A stretch of 64,000 nucleotides of DNA from Streptomyces sp. NBC_01241 (GCF_041435435.1 NZ_CP108494.1:3010501-3074500); one strand, 5' to 3'; shown: positions 25,702-34,498, numbered from the stretch's first letter. Made by a program: numbers and translations. The notes: generated by a model not told the origin, from the letters alone.

Positions 25702-26825
25702 CCATCGGCCTCTCCCCCGGCTCCCGGCGCCGTGCCCGCGGGCAGCAGCACCGCGTCCTCGGCCGCGAAGTGCAGCGTGACCTTGTCACCGAGGGCGGGG
25801 GTCTCGCGCAGTTCGCGGAGGTCGGCCTTGACCCGGTGCCCGTCGACGTCGACGTACAGCCGGTGCGTGGATCCGCGCCACTGGACCTCGGTGATGGTGC
25901 CGCTCAGCGCGTTGGGGCCGTCGCCGAGCCCGACGAGGTGGGGCCGGACGCAGAGGGTGGCGGTGGCGCCGCCGGCCACGTCGCCGGTCGGCACGTCGAG
26001 TGCGCGGCCCGCGAAGTCGACCGTGCCGGTGGTGCCGGTGGTGCCGGTGGTACCGGTGGTGCCGACGACGGTGACGGGGAGCAGGTTCGCGTTGCCGACG
26101 AACGACGCGGTGAACTCCGTACGCGGACGGCGGTACAGGTCCTGCGGGGTGCCGCAGTCCTGCAGCCGCGCCTTGTCCATGACGGCGATCCGGTCGGCGA
26201 GGGTGAGCGCCTCGACCTGGTCGTGGGTGACGTACAGGATGGAGACGTCCGGCAACTCCCGGTGCAGTCGCGCGAGTTCGGCGAGCATGCCGGAGCGCAG
26301 CTGGGCGTCGAGCGCGGAGAGCGGTTCGTCGAGCAGGAGGACGCCGGGGCGGATGGCGAGCGCGCGGGCGATGGCGACGCGCTGCTGCTGGCCGCCGGAC
26401 AGTTCGCGCGGGTAGCGCGTGGCGTAGGCGGCCATGCCGACGAGTTCGAGGGCCTCGGCGACCCGCTCGGGGATCTCCGCCTTGGCCGCCTTGCGGGCCT
26501 TCAGCCCGAAGGCGACGTTGTCCTGGACCCGCATGTGCGGGAAGAGGGCGTACTGCTGGACGACCATGCCGATGCCGCGCTTGTGCGGCGGCAGCCCGGT
26601 GACGTCCCGGTCGCCCAGGTAGACCCGGCCCGAGGCGGGCTGCACGAATCCGGCGACGGCGCGCAGGGCGGTGGTCTTGCCGGACCCGGAGGGCCCGAGC
26701 AGCGCCATGACCTCGCCGGGTTCGACGGTCAGATCGAGCCGGTCGAGGACGGTGTTCCCGCCGTACGCGACGCTGACCCGGTCGAATCTGATCCCGCTGC
26801 GAACGGCCGCGGCCCCGCCCGTCAT
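25698..26825 (-). CDS. phnT: Aminophosphonate ABC transporter ATP-binding protein
   Basis: 375 aa. Walker A GPSGSGKTTAL, Q-loop VVQQYALFPHM, signature ELSGGQQQRVAIARAL, Walker B VLLLDEPLSALDA and H-loop VTHDQ, followed by a C-terminal TOBE-type regulatory domain (NALSGTITEVQWRGSTHRLYVD). A short TTGTTGTTGTTGTV run reflects a GGTGCCGGTGGT-type repeat. This is the PotA/FbpC class that powers phosphonate, iron and polyamine importers. Its start overlaps the upstream hydrolase by ATGA; its stop is formed by the inverted-repeat element. Confidence 0.85.
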   Translation of the reverse strand: MTGGAAAVRSGIRFDRVSVAYGGNTVLDRLDLTVEPGEVMALLGPSGSGKTTALRAVAGFVQPASGRVYLGDRDVTGLPPHKRGIGMVVQQYALFPHMRVQDNVAFGLKARKAAKAEIPERVAEALELVGMAAYATRYPRELSGGQQQRVAIARALAIRPGVLLLDEPLSALDAQLRSGMLAELARLHRELPDVSILYVTHDQVEALTLADRIAVMDKARLQDCGTPQDLYRRPRTEFTASFVGNANLLPVTVVGTTGTTGTTGTTGTVDFAGRALDVPTGDVAGGATATLCVRPHLVGLGDGPNALSGTITEVQWRGSTHRLYVDVDGHRVKADLRELRETPALGDKVTLHFAAEDAVLLPAGTAPGAGGEADG

Positions 26826-27538
26826 GCCTCTGCCCGCGCGATCAGATCCGGGAGTTCGGCGACCGAGCCGAGGACGTGCGTGGCGCCGTGGCGGGTCAAC
26901 TGGTCCTTGTCGTGGGCGCCGGTGAGGACGCCCACGACGAGTCCGGCGCCGGAGCGTACGCCGCTGAGCATGTCGTACGAGGTGTCGCCCGCGACGACGG
27001 TCTGCTGGACGCCGTCGACGGCGCCGGTGCGCAGGAACGCGGCGAGGACCATGTCGGGGTAGGGGCGGCCCCGGCCGCCCGCGTCGGCCGGGCAGAGGGT
27101 CAGGGCGACCAGGTCCTGCCAGCCGAGCGCGGCCAGGATGGCGTCCTGGGTGGTGCGGGCGAAGCCGGTGGACAGGACCACGGTGCGGCCCTCGCCCTTG
27201 AGCCGCTCGATGGCCTCGCGGGCGCCGGGGATCGGCGCGATGCGGCCGCCGTCGACCAGCTCTCCGTACGCCCCCTCGAAGGCGGTGTTGGCCTGCTGGG
27301 CGCGGTCCTCGTCGCCGAAGAGGTGACGGAAGACGGAGATCTTGGACTCGCCCATGGTGGCGCGTACGTAGTCGAGCTTCTCCGCGTGGTCGGCGGAGCC
27401 GGGCTCCACGCCGAGGCGTTCGGCCGCGGCGGAGAACGCCTGCTCGACGAGGCCGCCGTCGGCGACGGTGGTGCCGGCCATGTCGAGGACGATCAGGCCG
27501 AGGCGGTTCTCGGGGTTCTGCGTGGTCAACTTCTTCAC
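26822..27538 (-). CDS. Phosphonatase-like HAD hydrolase
   Basis: 238 aa from GTG 27538, which overlaps the oxidoreductase stop (GTGA). HAD motif I is IVLDMAGTTVADGG (nucleophile Asp19), similar to the DWAGTTVD of PhnX. An MGESK stretch places Lys66 where PhnX has its Schiff-base lysine. Further motifs are VVLSTGFAR, a RPYPDMVLAAF lysine-less motif III region and VVAGDTSYDMLSG. Expected to split the C-P bond of phosphonoacetaldehyde, giving acetaldehyde and phosphate. Belongs to the phosphonatase-like group found next to aminophosphonate FAD oxidoreductases. Confidence 0.82.
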   Translation of the reverse strand: MKKLTTQNPENRLGLIVLDMAGTTVADGGLVEQAFSAAAERLGVEPGSADHAEKLDYVRATMGESKISVFRHLFGDEDRAQQANTAFEGAYGELVDGGRIAPIPGAREAIERLKGEGRTVVLSTGFARTTQDAILAALGWQDLVALTLCPADAGGRGRPYPDMVLAAFLRTGAVDGVQQTVVAGDTSYDMLSGVRSGAGLVVGVLTGAHDKDQLTRHGATHVLGSVAELPDLIARAEA

Positions 27539-28659
27539 CAGCCCAGTTCGTTGGCGGTCGTTTCGGCGATGGCGGGCGAGCAGGTCATGCCCCGGCCGCC
27601 CGGTCCGGTGACCAGCCAGACGCCGTCTCGCACCTGCTGGCGGTGGACGACCCGGCTGGTGTCGGTGCACTGGGCGTAGACCCCGGCCCAGCGGTGGCGG
27701 ATCCTCGGCAGCGGGCGGCCCAGGAAGGCTTCGACGACCCCGGTGAGGTGCTCGTACGGCTCCTCGACGGTGTCGAAGGAGAAGGGGTGCTCGTACTCGT
27801 GGGTGTCGCCGATGGTCAGTCCGCCGTCCCGGCGCTGCACCATCAGGAGCTGCATCTTGTGCTCTGCGGCGGTGGGCGCCTGCGCCTGCTCGGCGTTGAG
27901 CGTGTCCAGCGCCTCGCTCCGGTACGCCGGGTAGTAGCGGAAGCTGTCGCCGTCGGCGACGGAGGTGGTGAGCGGCTCGCCGAGCGGGTCGGTCTGCATC
28001 ATCTGGAGGCGGACGCGGCGCACCGGCAGATCGGGGCCGGCCAGTTCGCGGACGAGTCCGCCGAGCCAGGCACCGGTGGCCAGGATCACGGCGTCACCGG
28101 TGTGCACATCGCCGTGGTCGTCGCGGACGGCGGCGGTGCCCACCACCTCGCGGACCTCGCGCCCGCCCAGGTACGTATAGCGCCCGGACTTCAACAACTC
28201 CTGCTTCAGCGCGAGTTGCGCGGTGCGCGGCTCGACCGCCGCGTCCCGCTCGCACCACAGCGCGGCGGCGAACTCGCCGCGCAGCGCGGGGTTGACCGCG
28301 CGGGCCTCGTCGGCGGTGAGCAGCTTGTAGCCGCGGGCCGCCGCGTCGGGGCGGGCGACGGCCGCCTCGGCGACGGCGGTCTCCAGCTCGGTACGGAGCG
28401 GAGTGAGCGAGCCGCAGGCCCGGAACCCGAGGCCGGGAACCCGGGCCCCGATGCCCTCCCACAGCTCACGGGCGCGCAGCGCGGTCTCCAGTTCCTCGCC
28501 ACCGGCCCGGCCGCTGACCCATATCTGTCCGAAATTGCGGAGCGATGCCCCGCGCGCCTCGCTCTCGCGCTCGACCTGTACGACCTCGTGGCCGCGGTTC
28601 ACTGCGTGCCAGGCGTGCATGGTTCCCACCACGCCGGCTCCTACGACGATGACTCTCAC
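27535..28659 (-). CDS. FAD-dependent aminophosphonate oxidoreductase (TIGR03364-like)
   Basis: 374 aa from GTG 28659, with GAGGAG upstream. Dinucleotide motif VIVVGAGVVGTMHAWHAVNRG begins at residue 3. Later features are a glycine-oxidase-type substrate cap and a C-terminal GPGGRGMTCSPAIAE segment closing the FAD site. This DAO-family enzyme is typically paired with the phosphonatase-like hydrolase and proposed to oxidise 2-aminoethylphosphonate or its N-methyl form to phosphonoacetaldehyde. It heads the six-gene operon and would replace the PhnW transaminase, which is absent here. Confidence 0.85.
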   Translation of the reverse strand: MRVIVVGAGVVGTMHAWHAVNRGHEVVQVERESEARGASLRNFGQIWVSGRAGGEELETALRARELWEGIGARVPGLGFRACGSLTPLRTELETAVAEAAVARPDAAARGYKLLTADEARAVNPALRGEFAAALWCERDAAVEPRTAQLALKQELLKSGRYTYLGGREVREVVGTAAVRDDHGDVHTGDAVILATGAWLGGLVRELAGPDLPVRRVRLQMMQTDPLGEPLTTSVADGDSFRYYPAYRSEALDTLNAEQAQAPTAAEHKMQLLMVQRRDGGLTIGDTHEYEHPFSFDTVEEPYEHLTGVVEAFLGRPLPRIRHRWAGVYAQCTDTSRVVHRQQVRDGVWLVTGPGGRGMTCSPAIAETTANELGW

Positions 28660-28734
28660 GACGGACACGCTCCTCGGGGCCGGTGACCCGTACGGATCGA
28701 TACGGCAACGGGAGGGTGAACTGGACCCCAAGCT

Positions 28735-28746
28735 TGGACTAGACCC
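28735..28746 (-). promoter_or_regulatory. Candidate GntR/HutC operator before the aminophosphonate operon
   Basis: TGGACTAGACCC resembles the HutC-class operator core GTCTAGAC with one altered half-site. It lies about 75 bp upstream of the first operon start and downstream of a GntR/UTRA regulator gene. Assignment is by motif only. Confidence 0.45.
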
Positions 28747-28780
28747 GTTACCTTCTCGTTATCGACCTGGGTGGGCCGAC

Positions 28781-28867
28781 GACCGCGGTGACAGCAGTGT
28801 CTGCGGTGACCGCGGTGACCGCGGTGACAGCGGTGACAGCGGTGACCGCGGTGACCGCGGTGACCGC
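28781..28867. repeat. 9-bp tandem repeat array (GGTGACCGC)
   Basis: About nine units of GGTGACMGC run from 28781 to 28867, twelve bases before the regulator stop codon. They occupy most of the 219-bp gap between the GntR gene and the aminophosphonate operon. Confidence 0.9.
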
Positions 28868-28878
28868 CGGAGAAGTGG

Positions 28879-29649
28879 TCAGCGTCCGTCCTGCGGACCC
28901 AGGTGCGCGGTGAAGGAGAACCGGTCCCCGCGGTACAGCGTCCGTACGCGCTCCAGCGGCTTCCCGTCCGTATCGCGCGAGATCCGGTGGATCAGCAGCA
29001 TGGGCAGGGCGGGCGGCGTACCGATGAGCAGCGCCTCGCGCGGTGTCGCGAGCACGGTCTCGATCCGCTCGTCCGCATCGCCGAAGGGGATCGAGAGCCG
29101 GTCGCGCAGGTAGGCGTAGAAGGACGAGTCGGGGTCGAACTCCGTGTCCAGGTCCGGTACGCGGGCGACGGAGACGTACGTGCTCTCCAGGCCGACCCGG
29201 TCGTCGTCGGCGAGGAGCACCCGCTCCAGGTGCCAGACCGGTTCGCCGCGCCCCACCCCTACGTCGTCGGCGAGCGCCTCGGGGCAGGGGAACCGTTCCA
29301 GTCCGATGAGGTGACGGCCGGGGGTACGGCCCTGGCGGCGTACGCCCTCCGTATAGCTCGCCAGCGAGAGCGGCTGCTCCAGCTTCGGGCCCGCGACGAC
29401 GGTGCCGCGCCCCTGGCGGGCGAGCCGCCCCTCCAGCAGGAGTTCGCGCAGGGCCTGGCGCACCGTCTCGCGCGAGACTTCGTAGCGCTCGGCGAGATCG
29501 CGTTCGGTGGGCAGCAGGCCCCCCTCGCCCAACTCGTCTATGAGGACGGCGACATGAGCCTTGACGGCGTAGTACTTGGGGATGCGGCCGTGCTCCGGGA
29601 TGCCGGAGCGGATGGGTGCGCCAGGTGTCTGATCGTGCGGGTAGTCCAC
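28879..29649 (-). CDS. GntR-family (HutC/UTRA) transcriptional regulator
   Basis: 256 aa from GTG 29649. Winged helix: KYYAVKAHVAVLIDELGEGG, then LLPTERDLAERYEVSRETVRQALREL, followed by GRLARQGRGTVVAGPK. The UTRA ligand domain runs from about residue 90 to the end. HutC-type regulators sense a small metabolite of the pathway they control; here a phosphonate intermediate is likely. It sits immediately upstream of, and in the same direction as, the importer/catabolic operon, and probably represses it. Confidence 0.88.
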   Translation of the reverse strand: MDYPHDQTPGAPIRSGIPEHGRIPKYYAVKAHVAVLIDELGEGGLLPTERDLAERYEVSRETVRQALRELLLEGRLARQGRGTVVAGPKLEQPLSLASYTEGVRRQGRTPGRHLIGLERFPCPEALADDVGVGRGEPVWHLERVLLADDDRVGLESTYVSVARVPDLDTEFDPDSSFYAYLRDRLSIPFGDADERIETVLATPREALLIGTPPALPMLLIHRISRDTDGKPLERVRTLYRGDRFSFTAHLGPQDGR

Positions 29650-29694
29650 GGCCCGATGGTGGCAGACGGACATGAACACTCGTGGACGGACGGT

Positions 29695-31098
29695 TCAGCG
29701 GCCGGTCCCGGAGCGGGGGCGGCGCATGCGGCGGGACCGGATCACCAGGGCCCCGCCACCGATCAGGAACCCGGCGACGGTGATGCCCGGGTACGGAAGG
29801 GTGGCCGAGCCGGTATGGGCCAGTTCGGGGAGGTCGCCCCCTGTCTGGGTCCGGCCGGGTGCGAACGGGCGGGGGGTGTCGCCGGTGGCGGGGGCGTCGT
29901 GGCGGGTTTCGCCGGTCCCGTGGGTCTTGCCGGCGGTGGAGGTGTCACCGGTAATGGGGGTCTCGTTGGTGGCGGGGGCCTCATTCGTACCGGGAGTCTT
30001 GTTCGTACCGGGTGTCTCGTTGGTGCCGGGAGTCTTGTTCGTGCCGGGGGCCTCGTTCGTACCGGCAGTCTCGTTCGTACCGGGGGCCTCCTTCGTACCG
30101 GCAGTCTCGTTCGTGCTGGGGGCCTCGTTCGTGCTGGGAGTCTCGTTCGTACCGGGGGTCTCGCCGGTCCCACCGATGATTCCGGTCCCTTCGGTGTCTC
30201 CGGTCCCTCCGATGTCTCCCGTATCAGCTGTGTCGGCCGTCTCGTCGCTGTCACTGTCGCTGTCACCGGTGCTGTCCTCGACGACGGCGAACGGGTAGTC
30301 GTCGGACTCGCCGACCCAGGACCCGTCGTCCTTCCCCGCCCCGCCGCTCGCCGCGTGCCGGCGCTGGACGATCGCCGCGCTGGCGGTGATCCGGCCCGGG
30401 ACGGCGTCGGAGGTGAACGCCATCCGGACCTCGACGGTGACGGTATGACCCGCTGGGACGGTGAAGCCTTCGAAGTCGTCGGCGCCGTCGCCGCCGAAGA
30501 CGCCGATGTGTTCGTCCTGGTCGGTGGTCTCCCAGCTGACCCGGTGCTCCACATCGGGACGGGCGGGCTCGGCGAACTCCAGCTGGATCTGGCCGGAGGT
30601 CAGCTTCCGGTTCTCGTCGGTGAGGACCAGCACGGGGTGGATGGCCCGGCACGACTCGGTGGTGGTGTTGGTCAGGTCCAGGAACCAGGTTCCGTAGCCG
30701 CCGCCGGGTGCGTAGGTGTCGGGCCCGCCGCGGATGCGGGTGCTGATCGGGAAGTCGCTCGCCTCCGGATCACCACAGGCGGGCTGCTGGTCGGCGGTGG
30801 TGGCGTCCGGCTTCGAGACCGGGGTGACCGAAGGCGCCGCGGCGGATGCGGCGGAGGCGCCGCCGAGGACCACGGGGACCACGCTCGCCGCCGCCAGCCC
30901 GAGCGCGAGCCCGTGCCGCGTCCGGCCGGGAGGCGGAGACGAGGACGAGGACGGGTGCGGCGAGGGAGGAGGGGCGGGGGCGGCGGACACGGGAAGGGAG
31001 GCGGCGGCGGTCAGGGGGAGGGACGCGGGACCGGATGCGGGACTCGGCTCGGGGGTGGGTGCGGACGGCGTGGCCGACGGGGGTGGTGTCGGGGACAT
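29695..31098 (-). CDS. LAHTG sortase-anchored surface protein with TNE-PG repeats
   Basis: 467 aa. A Pro/Ser-rich stretch of nearly 60 residues precedes the signal helix (LALGLAAASVVPVVLGGASAASA). Then comes a beta-rich ectodomain of about 190 residues with two Cys (QPACGD and ESCRAI), and a long repetitive stalk of six-residue units such as APGTNE and TPGTNE encoded by an 18-bp repeat. The sorting signal is LPELAHTG, a hydrophobic helix (GITVAGFLIGGGALVI) and an RSRRMRRP tail. LAxTG signals are substrates of class E sortases. The extended pre-signal region is odd and may mean the start is misplaced. Confidence 0.82.
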   Translation of the reverse strand: MSPTPPPSATPSAPTPEPSPASGPASLPLTAAASLPVSAAPAPPPSPHPSSSSSPPPGRTRHGLALGLAAASVVPVVLGGASAASAAAPSVTPVSKPDATTADQQPACGDPEASDFPISTRIRGGPDTYAPGGGYGTWFLDLTNTTTESCRAIHPVLVLTDENRKLTSGQIQLEFAEPARPDVEHRVSWETTDQDEHIGVFGGDGADDFEGFTVPAGHTVTVEVRMAFTSDAVPGRITASAAIVQRRHAASGGAGKDDGSWVGESDDYPFAVVEDSTGDSDSDSDETADTADTGDIGGTGDTEGTGIIGGTGETPGTNETPSTNEAPSTNETAGTKEAPGTNETAGTNEAPGTNKTPGTNETPGTNKTPGTNEAPATNETPITGDTSTAGKTHGTGETRHDAPATGDTPRPFAPGRTQTGGDLPELAHTGSATLPYPGITVAGFLIGGGALVIRSRRMRRPRSGTGR

Positions 31099-31132
31099 GC
31101 GGGGTCACCCTTCGCTGCTCGCGGGAACGGTC

Positions 31133-31260
31133 GGCTGGGAGGGTGTTGAAGACCTTGGCCGGACCGGAGGTCGGCGGTCGGCGCGTACAGCCACAAGGCG
31201 CAAGGGACGCGCGCGCCGGCCGCCACGGGTCCGGCCAAGATCTTCAGCACCCGCCCAGCC
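31133..31260. mobile_element. 128-bp palindromic element with 33-bp inverted arms
   Basis: Arms 31133-31165 and 31228-31260 are inverted copies matching at 30 of 33 positions (core CTTGGCCGGACC). The 62-bp centre is itself partly self-complementary, so the whole could fold into one long hairpin. It lies between the start of the LAHTG gene and the end of the ROK gene, in a 369-bp gap with no gene. No target duplication is obvious by eye. Confidence 0.7.
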
Positions 31261-31467
31261 TGTGCGCCGGAGTTCACCGGTTTCTGCGCCGCGACGCTGC
31301 CACGCACGCGCGTGGCGCCCGGCACCGACATGCCGCAGGGCCGCCCGGTCGGCCGCCGGGAACCGCTCGCCCGGCCCAGTCCGCACCCCGCGGCCCGCGC
31401 CGTCGGCCGCGCACGCCGGACACCGGTAACACGAAGGAGAACCGGTATCCGGACCCGCCCACCCCGC

Positions 31468-32634
31468 TCATCCCCCGTCCGCGCCCGCGACCCGCCCGAA
31501 CAGCGGGGCCAGGACCAGTTGCGCGGCCCCCTCCGCGACCGGCCGGTCCCCTCCCCCGGCGGCCGTCACCGGAACCGGCACGTCGACGCCGCCCAGCCGG
31601 GCGCGCTCGTCGATCACAGCGCGGACGCCTCGTACGTACGCGTCGGGATCGGCGGCGACGGTACGGCCGCCGAGCACCACCCGGTCGATGTCGAGCAGCC
31701 CGACGAGGTTGGCGGCGCCGGTTCCCAGCACCCGGGCGGCCTCCGCGACATCGCCGCGGGCGACGGCGGCGAGACAGAGCGCCTCGATGCAGCCGCGCCC
31801 CCCACAGCCGCACACCGGCCCGTCCAGCTGGACCGTCTGGTGCCCGAACTCACCGGCCCCGGTACGCGCCCCGCGGTGCACCTCCCCGCCCAGGACCAGC
31901 CCGGCACCGAGCCCCGTCCCGAGGTGCAGATACGCGAAGTCGCCCGCGCCCGCCACGCGCAGGGCGAGCCCGAGAGCGGCGGCATTGGTGTCCTTGTCGA
32001 CGACGACGGGCAACCCGGTCCTCGCGGCGAGCGCGTCCCGCAACGGATAGCCGTCCCACTGCGGAAACCCGGTGACGCGGTGCAGCACCCCGCCCCGGTG
32101 GTCGAGCGGCCCGGGCACCGCGACGCCGACCCCGAGCACCGGCCGGCCGGCGAGCCGCGCGGCGGAGGCAGCCCCCGCGCCCCCGTCCCGCACGGACGAA
32201 ACCGACCCCACACCCCCGCCCCGCACGGACGCGACCGCGTACGCCGCCGTTGCGAGCACCTCGTCCGCCGGGGCGCCGAAGTCCAGCGGGGCGGTGCGGC
32301 TCTCGGCGACCGTGCCGGCCAGGTCGACCAGGACCACCGTCAGCTCGTCGCGGTCCAGGTGCAGGCCGATCGCGTGACCGGCGTCCGGGACCAGCCGCAG
32401 CACGGTGCGCGGCTTGCCTCCGGTGGAGGCGCGGTGGCCCGCCTCGGTCGCCAGGCCCTCGGCCCGCAGCCGGGCGGTGATCTTGCTGACGGCCTGCGGC
32501 GTGAGCCCCGTGCGCTCGGCGAGTTCGAGCCTGCTGATGCCGCGCTCGCCCGCCACCCGCAACAGCTCCAGCACCAGCGCCGCGTTGTGGCTGCGCAGGG
32601 TCGGCAGGTTGGCGCCGCTATTACTCCTGTTCAC
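31468..32634 (-). CDS. ROK-family transcriptional regulator
   Basis: 388 aa from GTG 32634. Winged helix: LPTLRSHNAALVLELLRVAGE, then SRLELAERTGLTPQAVSKITARL. The ROK sugar-kinase-like domain has VGVAVPGPLDHRGG, DKDTNAAALG and a zinc-type cluster CGCGGRGCIEALC. ROK regulators repress sugar or inositol-type catabolic genes and respond to a sugar. Divergent from a Gfo/Idh/MocA oxidoreductase, with a palindrome between them, so it likely controls that operon. Confidence 0.9.
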   Translation of the reverse strand: MNRSNSGANLPTLRSHNAALVLELLRVAGERGISRLELAERTGLTPQAVSKITARLRAEGLATEAGHRASTGGKPRTVLRLVPDAGHAIGLHLDRDELTVVLVDLAGTVAESRTAPLDFGAPADEVLATAAYAVASVRGGGVGSVSSVRDGGAGAASAARLAGRPVLGVGVAVPGPLDHRGGVLHRVTGFPQWDGYPLRDALAARTGLPVVVDKDTNAAALGLALRVAGAGDFAYLHLGTGLGAGLVLGGEVHRGARTGAGEFGHQTVQLDGPVCGCGGRGCIEALCLAAVARGDVAEAARVLGTGAANLVGLLDIDRVVLGGRTVAADPDAYVRGVRAVIDERARLGGVDVPVPVTAAGGGDRPVAEGAAQLVLAPLFGRVAGADGG

Positions 32635-32649
32635 CGCCTCATTGTCCCT

Positions 32650-32669
32650 GTTGCTTGCACTATGGCAAC
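32650..32669. promoter_or_regulatory. Candidate ROK operator palindrome
   Basis: GTTGC-N10-GCAAC at 32650-32669, followed by another GTTGC at 32673, in the 56-bp divergent promoter between the ROK and oxidoreductase genes. Confidence 0.5.
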
Positions 32670-32690
32670 AGCGTTGCTTAAGTGTCAGCC

Positions 32691-33887
32691 ATGACCACGA
32701 CTGGCAACGCGACCCACGAGACGCACGGACTGTCCGAGGCCCCTCTGTCGTCGAAGACCCCTCGGCTGTCCGGGACCCCCCTGCGCGTCGGACTCGTCGG
32801 CTACGGCCTGGCGGGTTCCGTCTTCCACGCCCCGCTGATCGCCGCGACCGAGGGCCTCGTCCTCGACACGGTCGTCACATCGAGCGAGGAGCGGCGGGCG
32901 CAGGCGCGCGCCGAGTTCCCGGACGTACGGTTCGCCGGGTCGCCGGAGGAGCTGTGGGGGCGCGCGGACGAGCTCGATCTGATCGTGATCGCCTCGCCGA
33001 ACAGGACCCATGTCCCGATCGCGACCGCCGCGATCGAGGCCGGTCTGCCGGTCGTCGTGGACAAGCCGATCGCCGGTACGGCCGCCGAGGCGCGGGAGCT
33101 CGCGGCCCTCGCCGAGGAGCGCGGGCTGCTGCTCTCGGTGTTCCAGAACCGCCGCTGGGACAACGACTTCCGCACCCTCGCCCGCCTGGTCGCGGACGGC
33201 GAGCTGGGGACCGTGCAGCGCTTCGAGTCCCGTTTCGAGCGGTGGCGCCCGCAGCCGAAGGGCGGCTGGCGCGAGTCGGGCGATCCGGGGGAGATCGGCG
33301 GGCTGCTGTACGACCTGGGCAGCCATGTCGTCGACCAGGCGCTCGTGCTGTTCGGACCGGCGGTGCGGGTGTACGCGGAGTCCGACGTACGCCGCCCCGG
33401 CGCCGCCGCCGACGACGACACGTTTCTCGCGATCACGCATGCCGGCGGGGTCCGCTCGCATCTTTTCGTCAGCGCCACCGCGGCCCAGCTCGGTCCGCGC
33501 TTCCGGGTGCTCGGCTCGACCGCCGGCTACGTGAAGTACGGCCTCGATCCGCAGGAGGCCGATCTGCGCGCGGGCGCACGCCCGGCGGCGGGCCGGCCGT
33601 GGGGCGAGGAGCCCGAGGAGCTGTGGGGCCGGATCGGTTCGGGCGAGTCCCCGCTGACGGGCGGCGGCGCCCCGGTTCCTACGCTGCCGGGCGACTATCC
33701 CGCGTACTACGCGGCGGTCACCGACGCGCTGCTCGGAAAGGGCGACAATCCAGTGACCGCCCTCCAGGCCGCAGCGGCCCTGGACGTACTGGAGGCCGCC
33801 CGCCGCTCGGCCCGCGAGGGGGTCACCGTGACCCTGCCCGCCGCACCCCCGTCCGTCTCCGCCGACACCGAGGAGCAGCCCGAATGA
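32691..33887 (+). CDS. Gfo/Idh/MocA-family NAD(P)-dependent oxidoreductase
   Basis: 398 aa from ATG 32691. The Rossmann motif is LRVGLVGYGLAGSVFHAPLI, the family EKP-type motif appears as VVVDKPIAGTAAEARELA with the catalytic lysine, and the C-terminal sheet carries GGLLYDLGSHVVDQAL. These enzymes oxidise or reduce sugars, inositols or their derivatives. The first 35 residues are Thr/Ser-rich and precede the domain. Overlaps the next gene by ATGA. Confidence 0.9.
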   Translation: MTTTGNATHETHGLSEAPLSSKTPRLSGTPLRVGLVGYGLAGSVFHAPLIAATEGLVLDTVVTSSEERRAQARAEFPDVRFAGSPEELWGRADELDLIVIASPNRTHVPIATAAIEAGLPVVVDKPIAGTAAEARELAALAEERGLLLSVFQNRRWDNDFRTLARLVADGELGTVQRFESRFERWRPQPKGGWRESGDPGEIGGLLYDLGSHVVDQALVLFGPAVRVYAESDVRRPGAAADDDTFLAITHAGGVRSHLFVSATAAQLGPRFRVLGSTAGYVKYGLDPQEADLRAGARPAAGRPWGEEPEELWGRIGSGESPLTGGGAPVPTLPGDYPAYYAAVTDALLGKGDNPVTALQAAAALDVLEAARRSAREGVTVTLPAAPPSVSADTEEQPE

Positions 33888-34363
33888 ACCCCACCGCTCC
33901 GACCATCTCCGAGCTCATCGCCCAGGAGCGCCGACTGACGCTGCCGCATTTCAGCTACGACGACGCGTACGCGCTCGGCGGCCTGCTCGTCGCGATGGCC
34001 CGGGAGAGGCACGCCCCGATCGCGATCGACATCCGACGCGGCGCGCAGCAGCTGTTCCATGCCGCGCTGCCGGGATCGAGCGCGGACAACGACGCCTGGA
34101 TCGACCGCAAGCGCCGGGTCGTGGAACGCTTCGGCGAGAGCTCGTACCTGGTCGGATCCCGGTTCCGGGCGAAGGGCACGACGTTCGACGACACCTCGCG
34201 CCTGGACCCGGACGCGTACGCCGCGCACGGGGGTTCGTTCCCGATCGCGGTCGAGGGCGCGGGGGTCATCGGCTCGGTGACGGTCTCGGGCCTGCCCCAG
34301 GCGGAGGACCACGCCCTGGTGGTCGAGGCGCTGGAACACTTCGCGACGACGATCGGCGCATGA
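33884..34363 (+). CDS. GlcG/HbpS (UPF0303)-family heme-degrading-domain protein
   Basis: 159 aa. Profilin-like fold signature: LPHFSYDDAYALGGLLVAMARERHAPIAIDI, an SSADNDAWIDRKRRVVERFGESS segment and GGSFPIAVEGAGVIGSVTVSGLPQAEDHALVVEAL. Members are linked to heme binding or degradation or to glycolate operons; the true role is unsettled. Translationally coupled to the preceding oxidoreductase, so probably part of the same sugar-type pathway. Confidence 0.85.
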   Translation: MNPTAPTISELIAQERRLTLPHFSYDDAYALGGLLVAMARERHAPIAIDIRRGAQQLFHAALPGSSADNDAWIDRKRRVVERFGESSYLVGSRFRAKGTTFDDTSRLDPDAYAAHGGSFPIAVEGAGVIGSVTVSGLPQAEDHALVVEALEHFATTIGA

Positions 34364-34498
34364 CGCGAAGGAGGGGGTGGGGCGCCGCTCACACAGCGCC
34401 CCACCCCTCCGACCTTTACTGCGGCATTCCGATGGGTCGCCCCAGGACCTCATCCTCGGGCCCACACCAGCCGATCAAGCCCACGCCGGCCAAATCCG

